A DNA stretch of 29,328 nt from an uncultured Treponema sp. (GCA_947165795.1 CAMVBP010000002.1:1-29328), one strand, 5' to 3'. Shown: positions 16,803-24,224, counted from the stretch's first letter. Notes: generated by a model from the sequence alone, not told the origin. A program made the numbers and translations.

Positions 16803-16809
16803 TTGAGCA
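16783..16809 (+). promoter_or_regulatory. Putative ArsR/SmtB operator
   Basis: An inverted repeat of TGTTCAAAT and ATTTGAGCA (one mismatch between the arms) with a 9-base spacer lies across the promoter. TGTTCAAATGA occurs again at 16828-16838, 45 bases downstream, and TATTCA-GT-TGAATA (16812-16825) forms a further short palindrome between them. AT-rich repeats with TGTTCA arms are the usual SmtB-family target. Exact binding limits are inferred. Confidence 0.55.
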
Positions 16810-16858
16810 GATATTCAGTTGAATAAATGTTCAAATGAATGACTAAACAAATTTAATT

Positions 16859-16876
16859 CGCTGCATCCCTGCAGCG
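16859..16876 (+). other. Leader hairpin before the ArsR gene
   Basis: CGCTGCA and TGCAGCG pair perfectly (7 bp) around the loop TCCC. A GC-rich CCGCGG palindrome follows, then the GAGGAGG ribosome site. No run of T follows the stem, so it is not a terminator. The role is unknown. Confidence 0.4.
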
Positions 16877-16907
16877 CCGCTACCGCGGTGGTTTATGAGG
16901 AGGCGTA

Positions 16908-17270
16908 ATGCAAAAAGCCGTTGAACTCTGTGAAAGCGAAATCATTCATGAGGAAATTGTCAAAAAAGTAAAAAAGACATTTCCTAAAGATGAAATGATT
17001 TTCGACCTTGCAGATTTTTATAAAATATTTGGAGATACTACCCGCGTAAAAATTCTTTATGCGCTGGATAAAAGCGAACTCTGCGTATGTGATATTTCGG
17101 CATTGCTTGGAATGTCTGTTTCGGCAGTTTCTCATCAGCTTAAGATTCTGCGCGATTCGAATCTTGTAAAAACAAAACGCGAAGGAAAAATTGTTTATTA
17201 CAGTCTTTCTGATGAACACGTAAAGAGCATTCTCGAATGTGGAATTGAACATATTTCAGAATTAAAATAG
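16908..17270 (+). CDS. ArsR/SmtB-family metal-sensing repressor with two metal sites
   Basis: This 120-residue winged-helix repressor should release DNA when it binds Zn, Cd or Pb, derepressing itself and the downstream ATPase. The core is FGDTTRVKILYALDKSELCVCDISALLGMSVSAVSHQLKILRDSNLVKTKREGK. The alpha3 site is ELCVCD (Cys59, Cys61, Asp62), completed by N-terminal Cys8 and possibly His14. The alpha5 site has Asp102, His104, His115 and Glu118, with exactly the spacing of SmtB (Asp104, His106, His117, Glu120). This combination resembles ZiaR. A strong GAGGAGG precedes the ATG. The ATPase gene follows by 27 bases. The metal is inferred, with Zn most likely because of the partner. Confidence 0.93.
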   Translation: MQKAVELCESEIIHEEIVKKVKKTFPKDEMIFDLADFYKIFGDTTRVKILYALDKSELCVCDISALLGMSVSAVSHQLKILRDSNLVKTKREGKIVYYSLSDEHVKSILECGIEHISELK

Positions 17271-17297
17271 AAATGAAACGCCATAAAGGAGATTATT

Positions 17298-19538
17298 ATG
17301 AGTAAAGAAATAGATGAAGAATTAAAGCATGAATATCATGATTATGATATTCATAATGAGCATAATCACGAGGAACATGAGCATCACCACGAACACGAGC
17401 ATCACCATGAGCATCACCACGAACACGAGCATCACCACGAGCATCACCACGAACACGAGCACCACGGGGAGCATGAACACCATCACCATGATCATGAAGA
17501 ATGTGAGTGTCATCATGAACACCATGAACATTCACATGGCGGCTGCAGCTGCGGACATGAGCATGGGCACCACCACGATCATTCACACGGCGAAGAAGAA
17601 AAAGAACTTTCTGTAAAGCAGCTTGTTTTTGCAGCCGTACTTTTTGTACTTGGCTTAGTTATTGAACACCTTCCTTTAGAAACATGGCTGAGTAACGTTG
17701 GTAAGATTGAATTAATTCACCGCGCTGTTTTTATGGTGCTTTACTTTATTGCCTTTATTATTACAGGAAAAGATATTGTAATCGGCGCTGTTTCTAATTT
17801 AATTCATGGTGAACTGATGGACGAATCCTTCTTAATGTCTGTTGCCGCTATCGGTGCAATTCTTCTTGGCGAATATGAAGAAGCCGTTGCAATTATGATT
17901 CTGTATCAGGTCGGAGAAAAATTCGAAGATTATGCAGTAGATAAATCCCGCGACTCTATTGAAGAAATTGCAAAACTCCGTCCCGATCACGCAACTATAA
18001 AAGTTGGTGCAGAAACCCGCGAGGTTGCCCCGGAAGATGTAGAAACAGATTCTGTAATTATTGTAAAACCGGGCGACAGAATTCCAATCGACGGTGTTGT
18101 TGTAGACGGAGAAAGCTTTGTAGACACTTCAGCACTTACAGGAGAAAGTATTCCGCGCCGCGTTGCAGTTGGAGATGAAGTTCTTTCCGGTTCGATTAAT
18201 AAACAGGGCGTTCTGGAAATCCGTACTACCAGACATGCTGGAGATTCTGCACTTTCACGTATTCTTGAACTTGTAGAAAATGCAACAGAAAACAAGACAA
18301 AGTCAGAACAGTTTGTAACTCGATTTGCAAGAGTTTACACTCCAATAGTTGTTTACTCAGCGCTTGTGCTTGCAATTATACCAAGCATCATTATCGGAAT
18401 TAAATCCGGAAACTGGGGCTGGCATGAAACCTGGAATACCTGGTTTTACCGCGCGCTCATGTTCCTTGTTGTAAGCTGCCCTTGTGCAATTGTAATTTCT
18501 ATTCCGCTTTCTTTCTGCGGCGGTATTACAGCAGCTGCACGCAAAGGAATCTTAATTAAAGGAAGCGTTTATCTGGAAGCGCTTGGCCGTACAAAAACTG
18601 CAGTTTTCGATAAAACAGGAACTCTTACAAAAGGAAACTTTGTTGTAACTCATATTCACGCAACAGATGCTGCAATTACAGAAACAGAACTTCTTGCACT
18701 TGCAACTCATACAGAAATGTTCTCAACTCACCCGATTTCTGCATCGCTAAAAGCCGCTCATCACGATAAATGCTGCGACCAGGTAAAGCTTGAAAATGTA
18801 GAAGAAATTGCAGGAAAAGGAATTAAAGCGCTTGTAAACGGCAAAGAGGTTCTTGCAGGAAACACACGTCTTATGGAGCACTTTGGCATAGCTTACAACG
18901 AGTGTGCAGAACATCAGGATGGAACAGTCATTCATGTTGCAAGCGAAGGAAAATACAGCGGCCACATTGTAATCAGTGATGAAATAAAAGATGACTCTGC
19001 TTCAACCGTTGAAGGCCTTCATAAAATTGGTGTAGAAAATGTTGTAATGCTTACAGGCGATAACGAGCGTGCTGCCCACACAGTTGCCGCAAAGCTCGGC
19101 CTTAAAAAAGCATATGGTCAGCTTTTGAGTGCAGACAAGCTTGCCAAAGTAGAAGAACTCCTTGCAGACCTTTCAAAATCAGGAAAAAAGCGTGGAACAC
19201 TTATTTTTGCAGGAGACGGAATTAACGATGCTCCCGTACTCGCCCGCGCCGATGCCGGAATTGCAATGGGTTCAATGGGAAGTGACGCTGCAATCGAAGC
19301 TGCTGACATAATCGTTATGGAAGATAAACCTAGTAAGATTGTTGAAGGAATTAAAATAAGCCGCCGCACACTCCGCATAGTTTATGAAAATCTTTACGGA
19401 GCACTGGGAATTAAAGGAACAATTCTCCTTCTCAGCGCAATCGGAATTTCTAATATGTGGATTGCAGTTTTTGGCGATGTTGGCGTTACAATTCTTGCTG
19501 TATTGAACAGCCTGAGGCTGCTTAAAAAACAGAAATAG
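17298..19538 (+). CDS. P1B-type Zn/Cd/Pb-exporting ATPase with histidine-rich N-terminus
   Basis: This 746-residue inner-membrane pump belongs to the ZntA/CadA class. Residues 11-98 are an extraordinary histidine tract with about 45 His, mixed with Glu and a few CxC pairs, in place of the usual GMTCxxC metal-binding domain. The rest is canonical: TGES at 281, CPC at 394-396 in the transport helix, DKTGT with the phosphorylated Asp438, HP at 478-479, GDGIND at 639-644, Lys in GIKG and Asp727 in the last helix (VFGDVGVTI), matching ZntA Asp714 and supporting Zn/Cd/Pb specificity. AAGGAG precedes the ATG. It is cotranscribed with the ArsR-type gene. Its last 17 bases overlap the convergent YcaQ-type gene. 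Confidence 0.94.
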   Translation: MSKEIDEELKHEYHDYDIHNEHNHEEHEHHHEHEHHHEHHHEHEHHHEHHHEHEHHGEHEHHHHDHEECECHHEHHEHSHGGCSCGHEHGHHHDHSHGEEEKELSVKQLVFAAVLFVLGLVIEHLPLETWLSNVGKIELIHRAVFMVLYFIAFIITGKDIVIGAVSNLIHGELMDESFLMSVAAIGAILLGEYEEAVAIMILYQVGEKFEDYAVDKSRDSIEEIAKLRPDHATIKVGAETREVAPEDVETDSVIIVKPGDRIPIDGVVVDGESFVDTSALTGESIPRRVAVGDEVLSGSINKQGVLEIRTTRHAGDSALSRILELVENATENKTKSEQFVTRFARVYTPIVVYSALVLAIIPSIIIGIKSGNWGWHETWNTWFYRALMFLVVSCPCAIVISIPLSFCGGITAAARKGILIKGSVYLEALGRTKTAVFDKTGTLTKGNFVVTHIHATDAAITETELLALATHTEMFSTHPISASLKAAHHDKCCDQVKLENVEEIAGKGIKALVNGKEVLAGNTRLMEHFGIAYNECAEHQDGTVIHVASEGKYSGHIVISDEIKDDSASTVEGLHKIGVENVVMLTGDNERAAHTVAAKLGLKKAYGQLLSADKLAKVEELLADLSKSGKKRGTLIFAGDGINDAPVLARADAGIAMGSMGSDAAIEAADIIVMEDKPSKIVEGIKISRRTLRIVYENLYGALGIKGTILLLSAIGISNMWIAVFGDVGVTILAVLNSLRLLKKQK
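17388..17465 (+). repeat. Tandem 30-bp repeat coding for the His/Glu tract
   Basis: Two 30-base units (17388-17417 and 17418-17447) differ at one silent position and both encode HEHEHHHEHH. A third unit starts at 17448 and runs in register for about six codons (HEHEHH) before diverging. Near-identity at the DNA level points to recent duplication and likely length variation between strains. Confidence 0.85.
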
Positions 19539-20742
19539 ATTCTGAATTTACGGGGACACCGAGGAAATTTGCAAAGCGTTCAATTTCTTTCTTAATTGCA
19601 GTCAGCATTTTTGAATCCGGTTGAACGCCTTCTTCCCACCACCAGTTTTTTATAACAAATTCTTTTGCCTTGCTGACATGCTCAGGTTCAAATCTTGCTA
19701 CAAAATTTCCGTTGTAAAGAACCGGCAGAACATAATAACCGTATTTTCGTTTTTCTGCCGGAGTGTAAACTTCCCAGCGATATTCAAAATTAAAAAGAGT
19801 TTCCAGCAGCTGTCTATCCCACATAATATTATCAAGCGGAGCGATAAAGCGTGCATAACCTTCTGGTAAATCCGCTTTCAAATATTTGCCAAAATCTTTT
19901 ACCGTATAAAACGGTTCTTTTATTCCTTCGATTGCTATTTTTTTAATCCGGCCTTTTTCTTCAAGCGCCGCAAGTATTTTTGTACGGTTTTCCGAATTAC
20001 TCAGATAATGGCCCTGCCAGATTCCGCCGGATTTATTCCATGCAATTCCTACGCTTTTTATTCGGCGTTCAACATACCATTCAAGAAATTCTTCCAGAGG
20101 AATTTCCGGATTACAGACAAGATCTTTACTGTTGGAAATACTATCAACAAGGCGTCCGGCTTCTCCAAAAACACGCTCGCTTAAATCAAAATATTTTTGA
20201 GTTCCGTGACGTTCAACTACAGAAATAACTCCGGTATTAAAAAGATAATCCAAAGCCATGCTTGAAAGTTTTTTATGCCCCCAGCTGTTTCCATGCGATT
20301 TTCCAATAGAAAGATCCTTTGTTCCCGTCTTACCATTCTGTGCAACAAAATCCCGGACTTCATCCAAAAGTTCAAGTACATCAAGCTGTCTGCGCCATTG
20401 CAGAATATTGTGCATCATTTTTTTATTTTCAAAACGTATATAACCAAACTGCTTAAAATCCGCAGCATTGTAAATACACATTTCCTTATCATAACCGTCG
20501 ACAAGTTTATGGTCTTTATATAAAAGTTCATACAGCTGCGATTCGTTATAATCATTTACGCGGGCCTGCAAAACAAGATCTGCATTTCTGGAAACTACAT
20601 TGAGCGGATCATACTGAATAGTTCCAAGCTTTTGCATGATTTTTTGTGCACCCTTTTTTCCGCACAAACAGTCTGCACCATCGAGATTATGATAGCGGCA
20701 TAAAGCCTTTTTTATTTCTTCTTTTGAATAAGTTTTTTTCAT
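19522..20742 (-). CDS. YcaQ-like (AZL/HTH_42) DNA glycosylase family protein
   Basis: This 406-residue winged-helix protein belongs to the HTH_42 superfamily, whose E. coli member YcaQ unhooks interstrand crosslinks and removes bulky alkylated bases. The catalytic QxD motif of the YcaQ branch is present as Gln43-Tyr-Asp45 (GTIQYDPLNVV). Other family blocks are the RNADLVLQARV segment, the YDKEMCIYNAADF segment and the C-terminal APLDNIMWDRQLLETLFNFEYRWEVYTPAEKRKYGYYVLPVLY. The HNLDGADCLCGKKG insert near the N-terminus is unlike E. coli YcaQ. There is no clear ribosome site (GAG about ten bases upstream). It lies between a metal pump and a membrane protein with no operon link, and its 3' end overlaps that of the ATPase. 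Confidence 0.88.
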   Translation of the reverse strand: MKKTYSKEEIKKALCRYHNLDGADCLCGKKGAQKIMQKLGTIQYDPLNVVSRNADLVLQARVNDYNESQLYELLYKDHKLVDGYDKEMCIYNAADFKQFGYIRFENKKMMHNILQWRRQLDVLELLDEVRDFVAQNGKTGTKDLSIGKSHGNSWGHKKLSSMALDYLFNTGVISVVERHGTQKYFDLSERVFGEAGRLVDSISNSKDLVCNPEIPLEEFLEWYVERRIKSVGIAWNKSGGIWQGHYLSNSENRTKILAALEEKGRIKKIAIEGIKEPFYTVKDFGKYLKADLPEGYARFIAPLDNIMWDRQLLETLFNFEYRWEVYTPAEKRKYGYYVLPVLYNGNFVARFEPEHVSKAKEFVIKNWWWEEGVQPDSKMLTAIKKEIERFANFLGVPVNSESISVF

Positions 20743-20815
20743 AACTACTGCTCAAAATAATAGAAAATATTTGTGAACTGACTGATAATAATAAGGCAGA
20801 TGCCATTTTTTTGTA

Positions 20816-21460
20816 TTACAAAACAAACATCAGCCACAAAATAACGTATGCTTTTTTAATATCGCGGTTTACAAGAAGATAAACACTTCCAAAAGCAAGA
20901 CCGGAAAGCATAGTAATAAAACCTGTTGCAACGTCCTTTGTAAAAAAATGTCCAACGCCCCAGGTAAGCGCAACAATAATTCCGCCATACGGAATATATG
21001 GATTTTTAAACCATTCTTCAAAAGCCTTCTGACTGAACACAAGAATCAGAGTAACCAGCAGTACTTCAAATACATAGTAAATATACTGGAAGACAAAACG
21101 AAGCGGTCCGTTAGCCTTGAATTCCTTTACAACCTTAAAGCCGTTCCAATCCAAATAGGAAACAATCAGGCTTCCAATAACTATCAGAATAATCACAATC
21201 CACTTCCAGAGTTCAACCTTCTTTCCCTTCTGAAAAATATCAAAACCGCCTTTTTTCTTAGCGAGAGTAATTACACCAAAAGCCGAAGCTCCCCACAAAA
21301 TACAGGTAAAAATCCAATGGAGAATCTGCTGGACAACAGTCCATTCTTTCATTTCAGCTCCATAAAGAAGAGGCTCAATTCCAAAAGCAAGAAGCACCTC
21401 AAGTCCAATTCCACAAAAAGCAAGCAAAGCCATAGCAAGATAAAAAAATCCCTTTTTCAT
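20816..21460 (-). CDS. Polytopic membrane protein, CPBP-like
   Basis: This 214-residue protein has six or seven membrane segments. The part NPYIPYGGIIVALTWGVGHF, then FITMLSGLAFGSVYLLVNRD, has the spacing of the CPBP/Abi family (Trp..His, then a Gly-rich helix), but the EExxxR motif of the proteolytic members is absent: the equivalent stretch reads QKAFEEWFKNPY, where the two Glu are not followed by Arg. It may be a non-proteolytic relative. AAGAGG precedes the ATG, and a TATAAT about 27 bases upstream lies at the edge of the hairpin-rich element. Function unknown. Confidence 0.65.
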   Translation of the reverse strand: MKKGFFYLAMALLAFCGIGLEVLLAFGIEPLLYGAEMKEWTVVQQILHWIFTCILWGASAFGVITLAKKKGGFDIFQKGKKVELWKWIVIILIVIGSLIVSYLDWNGFKVVKEFKANGPLRFVFQYIYYVFEVLLVTLILVFSQKAFEEWFKNPYIPYGGIIVALTWGVGHFFTKDVATGFITMLSGLAFGSVYLLVNRDIKKAYVILWLMFVL

Positions 21461-21481
21461 AAAAAATTAACCTCTTTTTGA

Positions 21482-21510
21482 ATTATATTGTCTTGGGCCA
21501 TTTTTGCCTA
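21482..21510 (-). promoter_or_regulatory. Promoter of the CPBP-like gene
   Basis: On the minus strand TATAAT (21482-21487) stands 17 bases from TAGGCA (21505-21510, four of six matches), which lies inside the first hairpin of the adjacent element. AAGAGG follows before the start. Confidence 0.45.
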
Positions 21511-21586
21511 CGGCAAAAACCGCGCTATTCCAGGTTCCGCCTTTCGGCTCCATTCCTCCGCTCCGCTGCGGAACGCACTTCGTGCG
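21501..21586. repeat. Hairpin-rich, GC-rich intergenic element
   Basis: Within 86 bases several stems occur in a row: TTTTTGCC/GGCAAAAA with loop TAC (21501-21519), a short GCC/GGC stem (21539-21548), TCCGC/GCGGA (21557-21572) and CGCAC/GTGCG with loop TTC (21574-21586). Base composition is far richer in G and C than its surroundings. It lies between two divergent genes and does not look coding. Hairpin clusters of this style are usually dispersed chromosomal repeats; no second copy is present in this window, so the repeat nature is inferred. Confidence 0.5.
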
Positions 21587-21613
21587 CCCTTCATATCGCT
21601 TGTCCATTTTTTG

Positions 21614-21642
21614 TTGTTAAAACGCAAACCTCAGATTACAAT
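21614..21642 (+). promoter_or_regulatory. Promoter of the exported-protein gene
   Basis: TTGTTA (21614-21619) and TACAAT (21637-21642) are separated by 17 bases. A short leader with GAGGTGA precedes the ATG at 21666. Confidence 0.5.
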
Positions 21643-21665
21643 AATATTCTGAACGAGGTGATAAA

Positions 21666-22418
21666 ATGAAAAAAATTATTTTTGTATTTCTATTAGTTTT
21701 ATTCTCCATGAATCTCTACTCACAGGATTTAAAAAAAATCAAAATTGAAGAATATAAACTTAATCCTGTTATTACTTCTCTTTTTGTTGAAGAAACAAAG
21801 TATGATAAAAATTTAAATATTTACGGACAGAACAATGATATTTACGTACTCGGCTGGTCCAAAGACGGGAAAATGGCATTTATAAATAACAAATCTGTCG
21901 ACGGCCGAGGAGGTCATGATCTTTATTTTACAATTCAGGATATGGTAGAAGATGAGAATGTTTATTATAAGGAAATACGCTGGTACGACAATGATGACTA
22001 TGGAGAAAATCCGGAACTCGCCCAAACTTTTGAAGAATGCATAATAAACAATTCCCAGGAATTTAATAAGGCTTTGAAAAAAAACAAAATAATCCTTAAG
22101 CCTGTAAAAACCGAATTATTGCCCGCAGTTGATAAGAATGGAAATCAAATTAATTTTAAAATAATTAACCAGAAAGAGTACATAGGAGATTTTGGTTTAC
22201 AGCACATGGATTATGAAATAATTGCAATAAAAAATGAAAAGCATAAAACAGTCAGCAAAATTAATAATAAACTCTGTTGCGGTGTAATGCCGACTGCATA
22301 TATAAAAAGTCCATATGAAGACAGAATCGCATTGATAGTAGCAAATGCAGAATATGTGTTTGAAGGCGAAGAAGTATTTGCTAACTTCTATGGATGCCAT
22401 CTTAGTTCAGGCTTTTAA
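21666..22418 (+). CDS. Exported protein of unknown function
   Basis: This 250-residue protein begins with a clear Sec signal peptide (MKKIIFVFLLVLFSMNLYSQ), with cleavage likely after YS or YSQ; no lipobox Cys is present, so it should be periplasmic or outer-surface. The mature part is rich in Lys, Asp, Asn and Tyr, with a short DGRGGHDLYF motif and a Trp-containing LGWSKDGKMAF strand that recalls propeller-like or WG-type repeats, too weak to name. Two Cys (LCCG) and a third near the C-terminus could bridge. A strong GAGGTGA precedes the ATG. The stop codon interlocks with that of the convergent deaminase gene. Family not recognised. Confidence 0.75.
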   Translation: MKKIIFVFLLVLFSMNLYSQDLKKIKIEEYKLNPVITSLFVEETKYDKNLNIYGQNNDIYVLGWSKDGKMAFINNKSVDGRGGHDLYFTIQDMVEDENVYYKEIRWYDNDDYGENPELAQTFEECIINNSQEFNKALKKNKIILKPVKTELLPAVDKNGNQINFKIINQKEYIGDFGLQHMDYEIIAIKNEKHKTVSKINNKLCCGVMPTAYIKSPYEDRIALIVANAEYVFEGEEVFANFYGCHLSSGF

Positions 22419-22906
22419 TATCCCATAGTGCCATCTACAGATTCATCATTTTCAACCCAGGATGAAACTTCAACTGTTTTATACTCATCGTGATTTAATC
22501 GAATGACAACAGATTTTATTCCTGCATTAATGACAAGTCTTTTACACATAGAACAGCTGTTTGCATTATTGATATAAGATTTATCGCTTACTTCAAGGCC
22601 TGTCAAATATAATGTTGAATCTATCATTCTGTCCCTTGGTGCCGAGATGATGGCATTAGCTTCTGCATGAACGCTTCGGCAAAGCTCATAACGCTCTCCG
22701 CGGGGAATATTTAATTTTGCCCTGATGCAATAACCAAGATCCGTACAATTTGCCCTGCCTCTTGGAGCACCAACATATCCTGTCGAAACAATCTCATCAT
22801 TCTTAACAATGACAGCTCCATAATGTCTGCGCAGACAGGTACTTCGTTTAGAAACTTCCTCTGCTATATCCAGATAATAATTTGTCTTGTCTCTTCGTGT
22901 GTCCAT
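22415..22906 (-). CDS. dCMP/cytidine deaminase-like zinc protein
   Basis: This protein belongs to the dCMP deaminase (ComEB-like) family, with about 163 residues from the preferred start MDTRRDK at 22906; the ATG at 22915 is three codons upstream, but GGGA lies 8 bases from the downstream ATG. Zinc ligands are in VHAEANAI (His and catalytic Glu) and CSMCKR (two Cys). The usual Pro before the first Cys is Ser here (NSCSMC). GAPRGRANCTDLGYCIR is the typical substrate-side segment. It probably converts dCMP to dUMP for dTMP synthesis. It overlaps the convergent exported-protein gene by four bases. The tail after KSVVIRL is divergent. Confidence 0.85.
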   Translation of the reverse strand: MDTRRDKTNYYLDIAEEVSKRSTCLRRHYGAVIVKNDEIVSTGYVGAPRGRANCTDLGYCIRAKLNIPRGERYELCRSVHAEANAIISAPRDRMIDSTLYLTGLEVSDKSYINNANSCSMCKRLVINAGIKSVVIRLNHDEYKTVEVSSWVENDESVDGTMGY

Positions 22907-22967
22907 TTTTTTCATCCCATATTTTAAATTTTATTTAGTTTCAGCCGGGTATTCCCAGAATTTTCCT

Positions 22968-23126
22968 TTATGAAAATTCTCGTTTCCAAGCGGTTTTGCC
23001 GTAAGTACAGGTATATTTATCGCCAGGTTCTTCACCATTGCGGCAAAAACGTTCTGTGTAGTCTCAGTACAAAAAGCCTGTTACATCAACTGTAAACTCA
23101 TATTCTTAGTCGTACCATTTTTTCAT
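22968..23126 (-). pseudogene. Decayed small cysteine-containing protein gene (TIGR04076-like)
   Basis: On the minus strand an ATG at 23126 behind GGAG opens MKKWYD, then TAA (23106-23108), EYEFTVDVTGFLY, TGA (23064-23066), then DYTERFCRNGEEPGDKYTCTYG. I recall this pattern as the start of a roughly 100-residue family labelled TIGR04076. After TCTYG (around 22998) the similarity ends and the frame closes at 22968. Two in-frame stops plus the lost C-terminal half make it a pseudogene. The remaining bases up to the deaminase start hold nothing I recognise, apart from a short open stretch in another frame (ending KGKFWEYPAETK). Confidence 0.6.
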
Positions 23127-23240
23127 GAACTACTCCTGATTTTATTATATATAATTTGCCCAAAGATTTACATCACAAAAGTTGCCGTGAATAAGCATTT
23201 TTTTTGACATGAACACTCCAAGCACTCAAAAAACTTTTAA

Positions 23241-23268
23241 TTCAAAAATTCAAATATCATGTTATAAT
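23241..23268 (+). promoter_or_regulatory. Promoter of the EAL gene, near-leaderless
   Basis: TTCAAA (23241-23246) and TATAAT (23263-23268) are 16 bases apart, and the -10 is extended (TGT before it). The ATG at 23276 begins only seven bases after TATAAT, with no ribosome site between. Confidence 0.6.
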
Positions 23269-23275
23269 TATATTA

Positions 23276-23995
23276 ATGTGTGAAGAAAATATTTCTATTT
23301 TTGAGTTGATGTCACAACCGGAAAAAATTAATTTCGCATATCAGCCGATCTTTGAAATCGCAACAAATACTATTTACGGCTATGAAGCACTTATGCGACC
23401 GGCACCTTATACTCCAATGGAAGTCATAGCGGAATATGCACGCCACAATCGCTTAAATGAAATTGAAGAGTTTACCACCTATTATGGAGCAAAACATTTT
23501 TTGGAGAATAATCTTACTGGAAAACTGTTTTTAAATTCATTTCCATCCGCTTTTGTTTCAGATGAGATGATGGAAAAAGTTCATCAGCTTGTACAGCGCA
23601 GATTAAAGAACCGCCTTGTTGTAGAAATGCTTGAGTACACAGAGTTTGACAATCATGCCCACAACAAAAAAACAGCACAATTTAAAAGATCACAGACAGG
23701 TCAATTTATAGCAATTGACGATTACGGAACGGGAAAAAACATCGACGAGGAATGTATAGATTTCTACAATCCCGATATCGTAAAAATTGACCGCCAGCTA
23801 ATTACAAATATTCATACAAACGTTACAAATCAAAAAGCACTCGTTGATATTTGTACTTATCTGCAGAAAAAAAATATCATAATTCTTGCAGAAGGCGTTG
23901 AGACTCAAGAAGAATATGACTATCTGAAAAATTATCCAATAAAACTTATGCAGGGATACTTTTTAGGCAAGCCACAAATCTATGATATACAGTGA
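23276..23995 (+). CDS. Stand-alone EAL-domain c-di-GMP phosphodiesterase
   Basis: This 239-residue protein consists of one EAL domain without sensor or GGDEF parts. The catalytic set appears complete: Glu37 in YEALMRP, Asn87 in FLNSF, Glu117 in VVEMLE, the DDYGTG block (Asp148, Asp149), Lys170 in VKID, Glu206 in AEGVET and QGYF at 226-229. It should hydrolyse cyclic di-GMP to pGpG in the cytoplasm, affecting motility and surface behaviour. It is monocistronic with its own extended -10 promoter. Neighbours give no clue about the input. Activity is predicted from residues, not proven. Confidence 0.93.
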   Translation: MCEENISIFELMSQPEKINFAYQPIFEIATNTIYGYEALMRPAPYTPMEVIAEYARHNRLNEIEEFTTYYGAKHFLENNLTGKLFLNSFPSAFVSDEMMEKVHQLVQRRLKNRLVVEMLEYTEFDNHAHNKKTAQFKRSQTGQFIAIDDYGTGKNIDEECIDFYNPDIVKIDRQLITNIHTNVTNQKALVDICTYLQKKNIIILAEGVETQEEYDYLKNYPIKLMQGYFLGKPQIYDIQ

Positions 23996-24011
23996 TGATA
24001 ATGGCTTCTGC

Positions 24012-24224
24012 TTAATAATGCGGTGGCTTTCGATTAGGAATATCCCCTTCCATTGCGTTAGACATTTCGCGGACTCTGTCGGACATTAGTTTCATTTCTT
24101 TCTGCAACTTATCAATAATCTTTGCCTGTTCAACTGCAACGTTTTGAATCTGGTTTACAAAGTCTTCCATGTAAGCAAGTTTCATTTCGATTGCGGTTAA
24201 TCGTTCGTCTGTTTCTTTTTCCAT
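24012..24224 (-). CDS. slyX: SlyX family coiled-coil protein
   Basis: This 70-residue coiled-coil protein has the SlyX signature: an N-terminal heptad helix (DERLTAIEMKLAYMEDFVNQ), a second helix with KIIDKLQKEMKLMSDRV, and the characteristic C-terminal PPHY. GGAAAG lies about 6 bases before the ATG. The function of SlyX is not established. It lies 31 bases after the AraC-type gene on the same strand and may be its operon partner. Confidence 0.9.
   Translation of the reverse strand: MEKETDERLTAIEMKLAYMEDFVNQIQNVAVEQAKIIDKLQKEMKLMSDRVREMSNAMEGDIPNRKPPHY

Noticed and set aside
17388..17477. Regular repeats that could suggest a CRISPR array
   Set aside because: The units are in the reading frame, directly adjacent without spacers, and encode the His/Glu tract.
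17296..17616. Long open frames on the minus strand and in another plus frame across the histidine repeat, rich in Arg, Gly, Asp and His or in Met, Thr and Ile
   Set aside because: They are by-products of the CAC/CAT/GAG/GAA codon repeat of the pump gene and have no ribosome site or family features.
20789..20812. GGCA..TGCC followed by a T run, a possible terminator
   Set aside because: The stem is four base pairs with a two-base loop, too short to form a real hairpin.
21478..21669. 63-codon open frame across the hairpin-rich element
   Set aside because: Composition follows the palindromic DNA, there is no ribosome site, and it overlaps the promoter of the exported-protein gene.
23204..23209. 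Exact TTGACA before the EAL gene
   Set aside because: No -10 box lies at 16-18 bases downstream; the real -10 (23263) is over 50 bases away and has its own upstream match.
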